Shown: one piece after another, positions 1 to 6,752 of the stretch
How positions within the stretch are numbered: position 1 is the stretch's first letter
Layout: every line of letters begins with the position of its first letter
DNA from: Boseongicola sp. SB0662_bin_57
GTDB taxonomy: Bacteria > Pseudomonadota > Alphaproteobacteria > Rhodobacterales > Rhodobacteraceae
Assembly: GCA_009839535.1 (NCBI GenBank)
Contig: VXPN01000490.1
Span: 1 to 7,871, forward strand
Reading direction: 5' to 3'
DNA length: 7,871 nt
Position numbers and translations under genes: made by a program
Notes under the pieces: generated by a model
Database searches by the model: none
What the model was told of the DNA's origin: nothing
The model's input: only the letters and a program-made list of their open reading frames with translations

Positions 1-172
1 TCGGTGCCATGCCGAACTGCGCCAGCGAAGCGGCTATGTTCATGGCGACCCCACCCGGACGCCGGTCAATGCGCCCTGGTACGTCAGAGCCTTCCTTCAT
101 GGCAATGCCTGTGCGGCCAATCACGTCCCAATGCGCTGATCCGATGCAGGGAATCCGGCTGGCGCTGGTCAT
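1..172 (-). CDS. PfkB-family carbohydrate/nucleoside kinase, N-terminal part only (cut by window edge)
   Basis: Translating the minus strand from the ATG at 172-170 gives 57 residues that run off the left edge. PfkB kinases phosphorylate sugars or nucleosides with ATP in the cytoplasm. The fragment opens with a beta-strand and Gly segment (CIGSAHWDVIGR, residues 9-20). It then has RPGGVAMNIA (residues 38-47), which fits the first PfkB signature: two Gly at 40-41, Ala43, Asn45, Ala47 and Gly54. The overall style resembles the pseudouridine-kinase branch often found beside pseudouridine-5'-phosphate glycosidase in alphaproteobacteria, but the substrate cannot be fixed from 57 residues. The start was chosen because homology begins within ten residues. 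The Shine-Dalgarno match is poor, and an in-frame GTG lies 18 bases upstream. The ATG overlaps the stop of the LysR remnant (ATGA), which suggests translational coupling if the remnant is expressed. Family assignment is fairly sure; substrate is a guess. Confidence 0.72.
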   Translation of the reverse strand, partial: MTSASRIPCIGSAHWDVIGRTGIAMKEGSDVPGRIDRRPGGVAMNIAASLAQFGMAP

Positions 173-474
173 GGAATTCCGGTGTTGCACCTGCCCCCGA
201 CCAGCGAGGCAGACGAATTCAGGTCGTTCGCAAATTTCCGTTCCAGCGGCGCCAATCTGCCGGCGAAGTTCACGTTCAGGCGGCGCCCAGCCTCGGTCAA
301 AGAAGCCTGCCCAGGAAGGCGATTTGACAGTTTCTTTCCGGCATGCCCTTCAGGAGGCCTGCCTTGCCGACTGACGGCGGCCTGCGAGACGTCCAGATCG
401 TCCGCGGCGCCAATGAAGCGTTGATGTCCAGCTGCGGCCTCGAAGCTCCGCGGCCAGTTGCGCGACGGCGCCAT
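169..474 (-). pseudogene. LysR-type regulator remnant: winged-helix DNA-binding domain without effector domain
   Basis: A 101-residue frame from the ATG at 474 carries a recognisable LysR helix-turn-helix. It has RSFEAAAGHQRF near residues 9-20, then GAADDLDVSQAAVSRQ, then KKLSNRLPGQASLTEAGRRL. These match the usual FEAAARH..SFT.AA..L.VSQAAVSRQ..LEE.LG..LF.R and LTEAGR pattern of GcvA-like and choline-sulfate-type LysR proteins. Full LysR proteins are about 300 residues. Here the protein stops about 30 residues after LTEAGR, so the whole ligand-binding domain is missing. Several usual residues are also altered: GRPPEGHAG where IRALEEHLG is expected, and LSNR where LFNR is expected. This points to decay as well as deletion. 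A GGAG lies about 10 bases before the ATG; the frame is also open upstream to a GTG at 567. The stop TGA overlaps the kinase ATG. It could instead be a stand-alone mini-regulator, but degradation is more likely. Confidence 0.6.
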
Positions 475-857
475 GGCAGTGCATCTCCACGGTATGAATC
501 TTGCCTGTATCCAAGCCTCAAACTTTGTTGCTTGTCCAGAGCATGACGCCAGCGATACTGGTCCCACGGTCCCGGGTCATGGAGCGTGCTGAATGAAACG
601 AGCCTGTTCGCAAACAATGTGCCCGCGCGAACAGGACGACACCTCAGAGCGACTTCCAATGGACTTGCTGCAATAGGTCGCATCGCGACACGAACCGCTT
701 CAAGACTGTCCATGTCAGCGATGATCTGATCGAGTTCCACGGCCTGGATACGGATCCCTTGGACCGGGATAGCCTCCTCGCTCCTTGGAAGAGACCATGA
801 TGCCGTGGAGCGCATTGCAATTCGTCCCTTTCTGCGCTGATCCTGCAGCTCGATCCA
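475..857. other. Gap between LysR remnant and sulfatase; no confident gene
   Basis: These 383 bases separate the minus-strand LysR remnant from the plus-strand sulfatase, so any divergent promoters should lie here. I see no convincing -35/-10 pair. A minus-strand frame is open from an ATG at 869 down to 297. Its middle part (about residues 36-75, around IQAVELDQIIADMDSLEAV) reads like protein, but I recognise no family, and below about 480 it merely shadows the LysR remnant. It may be a decayed gene or chance. A 9-bp inverted repeat lies at 603-635 and is listed separately. Confidence 0.4.
603..635. repeat. Perfect 9-bp inverted repeat with 15-nt spacer
   Basis: CCTGTTCGC (603-611) and GCGAACAGG (627-635) are exact reverse complements separated by 15 bases. 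No T-run follows on either strand, so an intrinsic terminator is unlikely. Its position between a LysR remnant and the sulfatase start (about 220 bases upstream of 858) would suit an operator or an RNA hairpin. The function is unknown and chance cannot be excluded. Confidence 0.35.
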
Positions 858-2354
858 ATGGACGCCCAAGAAATGAATGCAGCCTCAGGCAACAACTTGC
901 TGATCGTCGTTTCGGACGAGCACCGCAAGGACACGATGGGCTGCATCGGCCACCCCTTTGTCAGGACGCCGAATCTCGACGGCCTCGCGGCCCGCGGGAC
1001 GGTTTTCGAGAACGCCTACACGCCGTCGCCCATCTGCGTTCCCGCACGCGCCGCCATGGCGTGTGGCGACTACGTTCACAACATCGGCTGCTGGGACAGC
1101 GCCACCCCCTATCGCGGCGCTCCCCGGAGCTGGATGCACCACCTGCGCGACTGCGGCATCGAGGTCACTTCGATCGGAAAGCTGCACTTCCGCTCGAGCG
1201 AGGACGACAACGGCCTCTCGCGGGAAATGCTGCCGATGCATGTCGCTGGCGGCGTCGGATGGCCTGTCGGTCTCTTGCGCGAAGATCCGCCGCGATTCGA
1301 TGCCGCTCGGGAACTCGCTGCAGATGTGGGCGCGGGAACGAGTTCCTATACAGACTACGACCTGGAAATAACCGAGGCCGCATGCGATTGGCTGCTTGCG
1401 CGCCGAGCTTCGGAAACCCCGTGGGCGACATTCGTGTCCCTGGTCAGCCCGCACTATCCTCTTGTCGCGCCATCGAAGTTCTACGACCTCTACGACCCGG
1501 AGGCCGTCGACTTTCCGGTCGCATATGAGCATTGGCAGCGGCCCCGGCATGCCGAGTTGAATAACATTGCCCGGTTCTTCGACTACGACCGGCACTTCGA
1601 CCGACGAAGGGTGCGCGAGGCAAGGGCCGCATACTACGGCCTCGTTTCCTTCATGGACGACTGCGTGGGACGCATCCTGTCCGCGCTGGACCAGTCGGGG
1701 CAGGCGGACAACACGGTGGTCGTGTACGTTTCGGATCACGGCGACATGATGGGCGATCATGGCCTATGGACCAAGCAGGTCATGTACGAGGCGTCGGCCG
1801 GAATCCCCATGATTGCCGCGGGCCCCGGATTTCCCGTGGGGAAGCGGGTCGGCACCGGGACTAGCTTGGTCGATCTGGCGGCGACGGCGATCGACGTTAC
1901 CAACGTCGTGGGACACATGGATGAATCCTTCCCGGGACGCTCGCTGCGCATGATCGCTCGGGAGCGGGACGATCCGAACCGTACCGTGTTCAGCGAGTAC
2001 CATGACGGCGGCTCGACGACCGGAGCCTTCATGGTGCGGTGGGAGAATTGGAAGTTCGTACATTATGTCGGGCACGACGCCCAGCTGTTCGACCTGGCGC
2101 AAGACCCCCATGAACTGCACGATCTGGCCCTCGACGGGGTGAACGATCCCGCCATTTTGGCTGCCTGGCGGGAAGGCGAGAGGCGGTTGAGGGCCATTTG
2201 CGATCCCGAAGAAGTCAACGCCCGATGTTTCGCCGACCAAGGTCGCAGGATTGCGGAGCTCGGCGGTTTCGAGGCTTGCAGAAGCGCATATGCGTTCAAT
2301 CACACGCCGGCGCCAGGCGAGTGGCGTGCTCTGGAAGAATGCTCCGAATCGTGA
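858..2354 (+). CDS. Cys-type S1-family sulfatase, choline-sulfatase/arylsulfatase-like
   Basis: This 498-residue enzyme is predicted to hydrolyse a sulfate ester to the alcohol and inorganic sulfate. The sulfatase signature CVPAR lies at residues 60-64; Cys60 would be converted to formylglycine by a separate maturase not seen here. Other expected active-site elements are present: Asp20 in VSDEH; GKLHF at 107-111 with Lys108 and His110; SPHYP at 197-201 with His199; and SDHGDMMGDHGLWTK at 292-306 with Asp293, His294 and Lys306. The late FDLAQDPHELHDLA block is the usual sulfatase C-terminal subdomain. The length fits the family, and GKLHF resembles GKMHF of choline-sulfatase, but the C-terminal tail differs from classical BetC, so the substrate is left open. 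There is no signal peptide, so a cytoplasmic location is expected. The start at 858 has no clear Shine-Dalgarno; Met6 (873) is an alternative. The gene stands alone on this strand and converges with the importer/LacI operon. Confidence 0.93.
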   Translation: MDAQEMNAASGNNLLIVVSDEHRKDTMGCIGHPFVRTPNLDGLAARGTVFENAYTPSPICVPARAAMACGDYVHNIGCWDSATPYRGAPRSWMHHLRDCGIEVTSIGKLHFRSSEDDNGLSREMLPMHVAGGVGWPVGLLREDPPRFDAARELAADVGAGTSSYTDYDLEITEAACDWLLARRASETPWATFVSLVSPHYPLVAPSKFYDLYDPEAVDFPVAYEHWQRPRHAELNNIARFFDYDRHFDRRRVREARAAYYGLVSFMDDCVGRILSALDQSGQADNTVVVYVSDHGDMMGDHGLWTKQVMYEASAGIPMIAAGPGFPVGKRVGTGTSLVDLAATAIDVTNVVGHMDESFPGRSLRMIARERDDPNRTVFSEYHDGGSTTGAFMVRWENWKFVHYVGHDAQLFDLAQDPHELHDLALDGVNDPAILAAWREGERRLRAICDPEEVNARCFADQGRRIAELGGFEACRSAYAFNHTPAPGEWRALEECSES

Positions 2355-2360
2355 CCCCAC

Positions 2361-2375
2361 TCTGGCTTCGCCAGA
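2361..2375 (+). terminator. Possible weak terminator hairpin after the sulfatase
   Basis: TCTGGC, a TTC loop and GCCAGA form a perfect 6-bp stem starting seven bases after the sulfatase stop. The position suits a transcription end, but no T-run follows (the next bases are CATGATTCG). It is therefore not a classical intrinsic terminator. Confidence 0.3.
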
Positions 2376-2403
2376 CATGATTCGTTGGAGTGCGTGTGCA
2401 TGA

Positions 2404-2430
2404 GTGTCCGCCGCAATCCTGATCGGACAC
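2404..2430. repeat. 7-bp inverted repeat downstream of the sulfatase
   Basis: GTGTCCG (2404-2410) and CGGACAC (2424-2430) are exact reverse complements with a 13-base spacer. There is no T-run. It could be a protein-binding site, a decayed element end or chance. Confidence 0.2.
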
Positions 2431-2478
2431 GCGACATCTTCGTGCTGACCGCGACTGCCCGGGGTTTTGCATCGATGG

Positions 2479-2862
2479 TCAGGTTTCCGGAGACGCGAGG
2501 CGTCTGGGCGACCCGCACAGGGGCCTGTCCGCACAGCGGGCGCGCAATTGGCGAATTTCAATCGAGGAACCTGCCTTTGGTTTCGCGTGACTGTCCGGTA
2601 GCACGTCAGCGGCGGCGAAACGCTGATCCACAGGGAGCGCCCGGCAGGTCCGGACGCGTCGATGGGGCAGATGGGCTGGAAACGCCACCTTCGGAAACCC
2701 ATCGACGGACTCGCCGTTTGCATCCGAAACCTGATATACGATCTGCACCGGTGCGCTGCCTGCGATCGCCTCCAGGCATTCGCCTTGATCTTGCTGCCGC
2801 GTTTCGAGACCACGGACATGGGCGCCAGGGAGGAGCGCAAGATCAGAACGAACTCCCCGCAC
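2479..2862 (-). CDS. Unrecognised 127-residue ORF, doubtful gene or eroded fragment
   Basis: The frame opens with GTG at 2862 and ends with TGA at 2479. It lies about 96 bases downstream of the LacI stop on the same strand. The centre (residues about 27-60, around AIAGSAPVQIVYQVSDANG) looks like a plausible folded protein. The C-terminal third is Arg/Ala/Pro rich, as in chance GC-rich frames. There is no membrane segment, signal peptide or known motif, and no strong ribosome site before the GTG. I assign no function. It may be the remains of a gene that once followed lacI in the operon. Confidence 0.18.
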   Translation of the reverse strand: MRGVRSDLALLPGAHVRGLETRQQDQGECLEAIAGSAPVQIVYQVSDANGESVDGFPKVAFPAHLPHRRVRTCRALPVDQRFAAADVLPDSHAKPKAGSSIEIRQLRARCADRPLCGSPRRLASPET

Positions 2863-2958
2863 TCAACGCTCGGTCTGGCGCACTACCGCTCTCGGCGGAA
2901 GCTTGCGTGGATGTTCGGGAAACATGCAGGCGACTTTTCATCGCCAACACTCTCGGGA

Positions 2959-3975
2959 TCACACAATTCTGTCGCACGGCAGGGCGATTTCGGTCTTGTC
3001 AGTGCTCCCGCCTTTGATCTGGTCGATCAACAATGAAGTCGCCGCCCGGACCATTTTCTCAAATGGCATGCTGACCGAATGGAGATCGTAGGCGTTCAGT
3101 CTTGCGAGCAGGGATTGCCCAAAGCCGACAATCATGGGATCTTGGATTTCCTGCCCGCCACGAGGTTTCACCGCGTCCTGCGCGGCAACAGCCAGCAGGT
3201 CGCTTGAACAGAAGAACCCGTCGGGCGGCTTGGGCAGGTTCATCAACTCCATCGCTGCCGCGTGGCCCCGGTCGTAGTCGTTGACTCCGGCGAGCCGGGT
3301 CACCGGCTGGTAGCCGTAGAGTTCTTCTATACGCTGCACAAAGCCCGCCATGCGTTCCTTGGTCACCGTGGCATCGGCGTTGCCGCCGATGAAGGCCGGG
3401 CGCATGACGCCGTTTTCGTGCATGTAGTCGGCGACCAGCGCGGCGCCAGCGTGATTGTCGCAATGGACCGAACTGTATTCGGGGCGCAGAGACCGGCGGC
3501 CGACGACCACAATCGGCTTGTTCTGGGCCTCGCAGCTCTGCGCAAGCTGATCCGGCAGGTGCGAGGCCGCCACCAGCAACCCATCAACCTGGAACTGCAG
3601 GGCGGTATCGACCGATGCAATCTCGCTGCGCTCGTGGCTGACATTCAACAGGATCGCGTGGTAGTTCCGCTGCTGCGCCTCGGACGAAACGAAGCGGAAG
3701 AGGTCGAGATGTTCAGGGTCGTCGAAGTTGTTGACCAGCAAACCGATCAGGTTCGACCGCCGCCCGGCCAGGACGCGCGCGGCCATGTTCGGGCGATAGC
3801 CGAGTCGCCCGGCAACGCTCAGCACCCGCTCTCGTGTGGCCTCGTTCACCAGGCCGGCATCGGAGAAGCTGCGCGACACCGTGGTCAGCGACACGCCAGC
3901 ACGGTCAGCGACGTCTTGGGCGGTGACATTGCCGTGGTCCCGGCGGGATGCCTTTGCTTCGCTCACGGTCCGCAT
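2959..3975 (-). CDS. LacI-family transcriptional regulator
   Basis: This 338-residue protein has the standard LacI layout. An N-terminal helix-turn-helix (residues about 18-38) contains VTAQDVADRAGVSLTTVSRSFS. The recognition of minor-groove DNA follows in the hinge region GYRPNMAARVLAGRRSN (59-75). A periplasmic-binding-protein-like ligand domain starts near residue 76 (LIGLLVNNF) and continues to the C-terminus. Length and domain order are normal, so it looks intact. A good Shine-Dalgarno (GGAAGA) lies just before the ATG at 3975. Its first 13 bases overlap the end of the ATPase gene in another frame, so it is translated from the importer mRNA as the last cistron. A LacI protein in this place usually represses or activates the transport/catabolic genes in response to the imported solute, and here it would also control its own synthesis. 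The effector is unknown; no palindromic operator was recognised. Confidence 0.93.
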   Translation of the reverse strand: MRTVSEAKASRRDHGNVTAQDVADRAGVSLTTVSRSFSDAGLVNEATRERVLSVAGRLGYRPNMAARVLAGRRSNLIGLLVNNFDDPEHLDLFRFVSSEAQQRNYHAILLNVSHERSEIASVDTALQFQVDGLLVAASHLPDQLAQSCEAQNKPIVVVGRRSLRPEYSSVHCDNHAGAALVADYMHENGVMRPAFIGGNADATVTKERMAGFVQRIEELYGYQPVTRLAGVNDYDRGHAAAMELMNLPKPPDGFFCSSDLLAVAAQDAVKPRGGQEIQDPMIVGFGQSLLARLNAYDLHSVSMPFEKMVRAATSLLIDQIKGGSTDKTEIALPCDRIV

Positions 3976-5807
3976 TTTCTTCCATCAGCTGGACCCTCAC
4001 CCGAACGCAAAACGAAATGGCATGCGGTCACTTTCTCGAAATGCACCGGCTCGGGCACGTATCCAACTGGGTGAATGGGCGAAGGTGGTGGTTCAGTGGC
4101 CAGTTCCCATTTTTCGGCGCGGTGGGCAAGGTCGAGCGTCGGCACGGCAGCAAGCAGCGTTTTGGTGTATTCGTGCTGCGGGTTGGCGAAAACCTGTTCC
4201 CGCGTAGCCGTCTCGACGATCCGGCCCAGATACATCACCGCGACCCGATGCGAAACCCGCTCGACCACCGCCATATCGTGGCCGATGAAGAGGTAAGAGA
4301 TTCCCATCTCGGCCTGCAGCTCCATCATCAGGTTCAGCACTTCGGCCTGGATCGACACATCCAGCGCCGAGACCGCCTCGTCGGCAATTATCAGCTTGGG
4401 CTTTGGAGCCAGGGCACGGGCAATGGCGACGCGTTGGCGCTGCCCTCCGGAAAGCTCGCTGGGATAGCGCCGGAGAAAGGCTCGCGGCAGGCGAACCCGG
4501 TCGAAGAGTTCCGCTGCGCGGTCCTCGAGCGCGCTGCCGGCCTCCAGCTTGAAGTTCCTCAGCGGCTCGATGACCTGCTCCAGTAGCGACATGTGCGGGT
4601 TGAGCGAGCCGTAGGGATCCTGAAAGATCATCTGCATGTCGCGGCGGGCCAGCCGCATGCCCTCGTCGGAAAGTGCCAGCAGATCCCGCCCGTCAAAGAT
4701 GATCTCGCCGCTGTCGGGGCGTTCCAGCCGCAGGATGCAAAGCCCGGTCACCGACTTGCCGCTGCCGCTTTCGCCAACCAATGACAGCGTTTCGTTTTCG
4801 AGAATGCGGAACGTCACGTCCTCAACCGCGTGAGCGTTGGCGACGGTCCGGCCCAACCAGCCGCCTCGGATCGGGAAGCGCTTGGTCAGGTGCTTGACGT
4901 CGAGCAGGACGCGGCTACCTGGCTCAAGCTGCTTGTCGACGTTGCATTCGGTCGTGGCGACGGTTTCCATGGGCTCGGGCAGGGCCTTGCCGGTCATATC
5001 GCCGAGTTTCGGAACCACGGCTAGAAGGGCCCGGGTGTAGGGGTGCCGCGGATCGGTCAGCACTTGCTCGACCGGTCCTTCCTCGGTCACGCGGCCACTT
5101 TGCATCACCACAACCCGGTCAGCCATCTGCGCTACGACGGCCATGTCATGGGTGATCAGGAGAACTGCGGCGCCGGTTTCGTCCCTTAGCTTGCGAATGA
5201 GTGCCAGAATCTCGGCCTGTACCGTCACGTCGAGCGCCGTGGTGGGCTCATCGGCGATCAGGAGTCGCGGCTCGCACGCCAGCGCCATTGCGATCACGAT
5301 GCGCTGGCGCATGCCACCGCTAAGCTCGTGCGGGTATTGCTTCAGCCGCCGTTCGGGCTCGGGGATGCGTACCTGTTTCAGCAGCTCGACCGAGCGGTCG
5401 GCGGCCTCTTCCTGGCTCATGTCGCGGTGCTGCTGCAGGCTTTCGGCCAGTTGCCAGCCGATCGTGTATGAGGGGTTCAGCGCCGTCATGGGCTCCTGAA
5501 AGATCATGCCGATCTCGTTGCCTCGGATCGTGCGCATCCGCGCCTCATCTGCCGCACGCAGGTCGATCCCGTTTCCACTGCCGCTTTCCAGTGTCAGCCG
5601 GCCGTCTGCCACCCAGCCTCCGGAGAACTTGGTCAGCTGCATCAGCGTGTAGGCAGAGACAGACTTGCCGGAACCGGACTCGCCTACGATGCAGACGATC
5701 TCGCCCGGCTCGATGGTGAACGAGACGTCCTGGACTCCTGCAATCGCGCCGCGTTTGGACGGGAACTCGACACGCAGGCCTTCGACATTTACGAGCGGCT
5801 TGTTCAT
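3963..5807 (-). CDS. Fused OppD-OppF-type ABC importer ATPase (dipeptide/oligopeptide family, two nucleotide-binding domains)
   Basis: This 614-residue cytoplasmic protein would drive solute import by ATP hydrolysis, using both nucleotide sites on one chain as in GsiA- and YejF-like proteins. Domain 1 has Walker A GESGSGKS (42-49), signature LSGGMRQR (162-169), Walker B LLIADEPT (182-189) and the switch His220. A linker covers about 270-300. Domain 2 has Walker A GESGSGKS (345-352), signature LSGGQRQR (452-459), Walker B LIIADEAV (472-479) and His510. The ADEAVSALD variant in domain 2 is usual for OppF-like halves. Both halves keep the PYT/EYTKTLL oligopeptide-family C-terminal segment. I chose the ATG at 5807 rather than the longer frame to 5942, because MNKPLVNVEGL is the natural N-terminus, a GAGG precedes it, and it overlaps the OppC stop as ATGA. 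The 3' end overlaps lacI by 13 bases. All catalytic motifs are intact. Confidence 0.95.
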   Translation of the reverse strand: MNKPLVNVEGLRVEFPSKRGAIAGVQDVSFTIEPGEIVCIVGESGSGKSVSAYTLMQLTKFSGGWVADGRLTLESGSGNGIDLRAADEARMRTIRGNEIGMIFQEPMTALNPSYTIGWQLAESLQQHRDMSQEEAADRSVELLKQVRIPEPERRLKQYPHELSGGMRQRIVIAMALACEPRLLIADEPTTALDVTVQAEILALIRKLRDETGAAVLLITHDMAVVAQMADRVVVMQSGRVTEEGPVEQVLTDPRHPYTRALLAVVPKLGDMTGKALPEPMETVATTECNVDKQLEPGSRVLLDVKHLTKRFPIRGGWLGRTVANAHAVEDVTFRILENETLSLVGESGSGKSVTGLCILRLERPDSGEIIFDGRDLLALSDEGMRLARRDMQMIFQDPYGSLNPHMSLLEQVIEPLRNFKLEAGSALEDRAAELFDRVRLPRAFLRRYPSELSGGQRQRVAIARALAPKPKLIIADEAVSALDVSIQAEVLNLMMELQAEMGISYLFIGHDMAVVERVSHRVAVMYLGRIVETATREQVFANPQHEYTKTLLAAVPTLDLAHRAEKWELATEPPPSPIHPVGYVPEPVHFEKVTACHFVLRSGEGPADGRKCGP

Positions 5808-6748
5808 CCTCTGCCCCCGGTTCCAATAGCGAACCAGCGCCATCGCTGCGCCGGATCTGTGACGGCGCGCACCCAGTTTGCCACGAGGTTGAGACAGAGC
5901 GCGGTGAGAAAGATCGCCAGCCCCGGGAAAGCCACAAGCCACCAGGCGGATCGGATGTGCTCGCGGCCGTCAGCGATCATCAGGCCCCAGGACGGGTCAG
6001 GCGGCTGCACGCCGAAGCCGAGGAAGCTAAGCGAGGCCTCGCTTAGGATCAGGATCGCGATTTCGAGCGTGTAGAGCACCAGGATCGGGGCGACCACGTT
6101 GGGCAGGATATGGCGGAACACTATTCGCCGGCCCGAGGCGCCCATGGCCTTGGCGGCTGCCACATAGGTCTTCGACCGCGCCGCCAGCGCCAGCCCGCGC
6201 GACATGCGTGCAAAGACCATCCAGTGCAGCACCGCGAAGACCAGGATCAGGTTGGCGAACCCGCCACCCAGGATGAACAGAACGAAAAGCGCCACAAGAA
6301 GCGACGGCAGCGACAGCATGCCGTCGACGAAGCGCATGACCAGGTCCTCGTAGAGCCCGCCGTAGTAGCCAGCCGTCAGTCCGGCGATGACGCCGAAGAA
6401 GCAGGATAGCGTCGCGCCCAAGAGACCCACCGAGACCGAGACTCGCGCGCCATAAATCAGCCGCGTGAACAGGTCCCGTCCCAACTCGTCAGTGCCAAGG
6501 AGGTAGAATAGCCCCTTTTTCCCGGTTGAGAATGGCGGCAGCATGCGGTCGGCGAGGTTGAGCCCGGTGGGTTTGTGCGGGGCGAGGAATTCGGCGCCTA
6601 CGGTGAATGCGACGAGGGCCAGCAGGAACAGCACCGCCGCAGCCGTGATCTTGTCGCGCCGGAGTGCGCGCAGATAGTCACGGAGATTCTCGCGCTCGTC
6701 CTTGGGATCGATGGCGTCCTCGATGTCCGGATTGCTCAAGCCTGCCAT
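5804..6748 (-). CDS. OppC/DppC-type ABC transporter permease
   Basis: This 314-residue inner-membrane protein is the second permease of the importer. A hydrophilic N-terminus is followed by the first membrane segment (about 34-55). The family motif LGTDELGRDLFTRLIYGAR comes next (84-102), then several more hydrophobic segments. The cytoplasmic EAA-like coupling loop AAKAMGASGRRIVFRHILP lies at 198-216 and contacts the ATPase. LSFLGFGVQPPDPSWG (240-255) is another hallmark of the DppC/OppC group. I chose the ATG at 6748, with AGAAGG nine bases upstream, over an in-frame TTG at 6769. The gap to the OppB stop is then four bases, and the gene ends in an ATGA overlap with the ATPase start. The gene appears intact. 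Family features point to peptides or similar solutes; some members carry sugars, opines or nickel, so the substrate is open. Confidence 0.94.
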   Translation of the reverse strand: MAGLSNPDIEDAIDPKDERENLRDYLRALRRDKITAAAVLFLLALVAFTVGAEFLAPHKPTGLNLADRMLPPFSTGKKGLFYLLGTDELGRDLFTRLIYGARVSVSVGLLGATLSCFFGVIAGLTAGYYGGLYEDLVMRFVDGMLSLPSLLVALFVLFILGGGFANLILVFAVLHWMVFARMSRGLALAARSKTYVAAAKAMGASGRRIVFRHILPNVVAPILVLYTLEIAILILSEASLSFLGFGVQPPDPSWGLMIADGREHIRSAWWLVAFPGLAIFLTALCLNLVANWVRAVTDPAQRWRWFAIGTGGRG

Positions 6749-6752
6749 CGAG

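Larger units (their letters stand above)
2355..2958. other. 604-base gap between convergent sulfatase and LacI genes; no recognised gene
   Basis: No family is recognisable in any frame. Frames are open on both strands, as expected by chance in GC-rich DNA: plus 2385-3017, plus 2662-3036 and minus 2840-1764, the last mostly antisense to the sulfatase. The only one I list separately is minus 2862-2479. Small inverted repeats occur at 2361-2375, 2404-2430 and 2491-2505. For a convergent junction the gap is long and probably contains eroded DNA. Confidence 0.45.

Noticed and set aside
885..1760. Long minus-strand ORF of 291 residues
   Set aside because: It is antisense to the sulfatase, whose frame carries all catalytic motifs; the minus frame shows no domain and is a GC-rich shadow.
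2491..2505. Palindrome AGACGC-GAG-GCGTCT as a terminator or operator
   Set aside because: A 6-bp stem is common by chance in GC-rich DNA; no T-run or neighbouring copy supports a role.
1764..2840. Minus-strand ORF of 358 residues spanning the sulfatase 3' half and the gap
   Set aside because: More than half is antisense to the sulfatase, and the remainder is Arg/Pro/Ser-rich without any recognised motif.
2830..2900. Possible insertion-sequence transposase tail (PHSTLGL on the plus strand)
   Set aside because: Only a few residues resemble the IS3-type PHSSLGY motif; no catalytic residues, terminal repeats or target duplication were seen.
2929..2945. Hairpin GGCGA/TCGCC downstream of lacI as a terminator
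   Set aside because: Only a 5-bp stem with a 7-base loop and no T-run on the minus strand.
3262..4074. Plus-strand ORF of 270 residues
   Set aside because: It is antisense to the intact LacI gene and its overlap with the ATPase; no independent motifs.
5808..5942. Extended N-terminus of the fused ATPase back to 5942
   Set aside because: The extra 45 residues are the OppC C-terminal codons read in another frame; the ATGA overlap at 5807 is the natural start.
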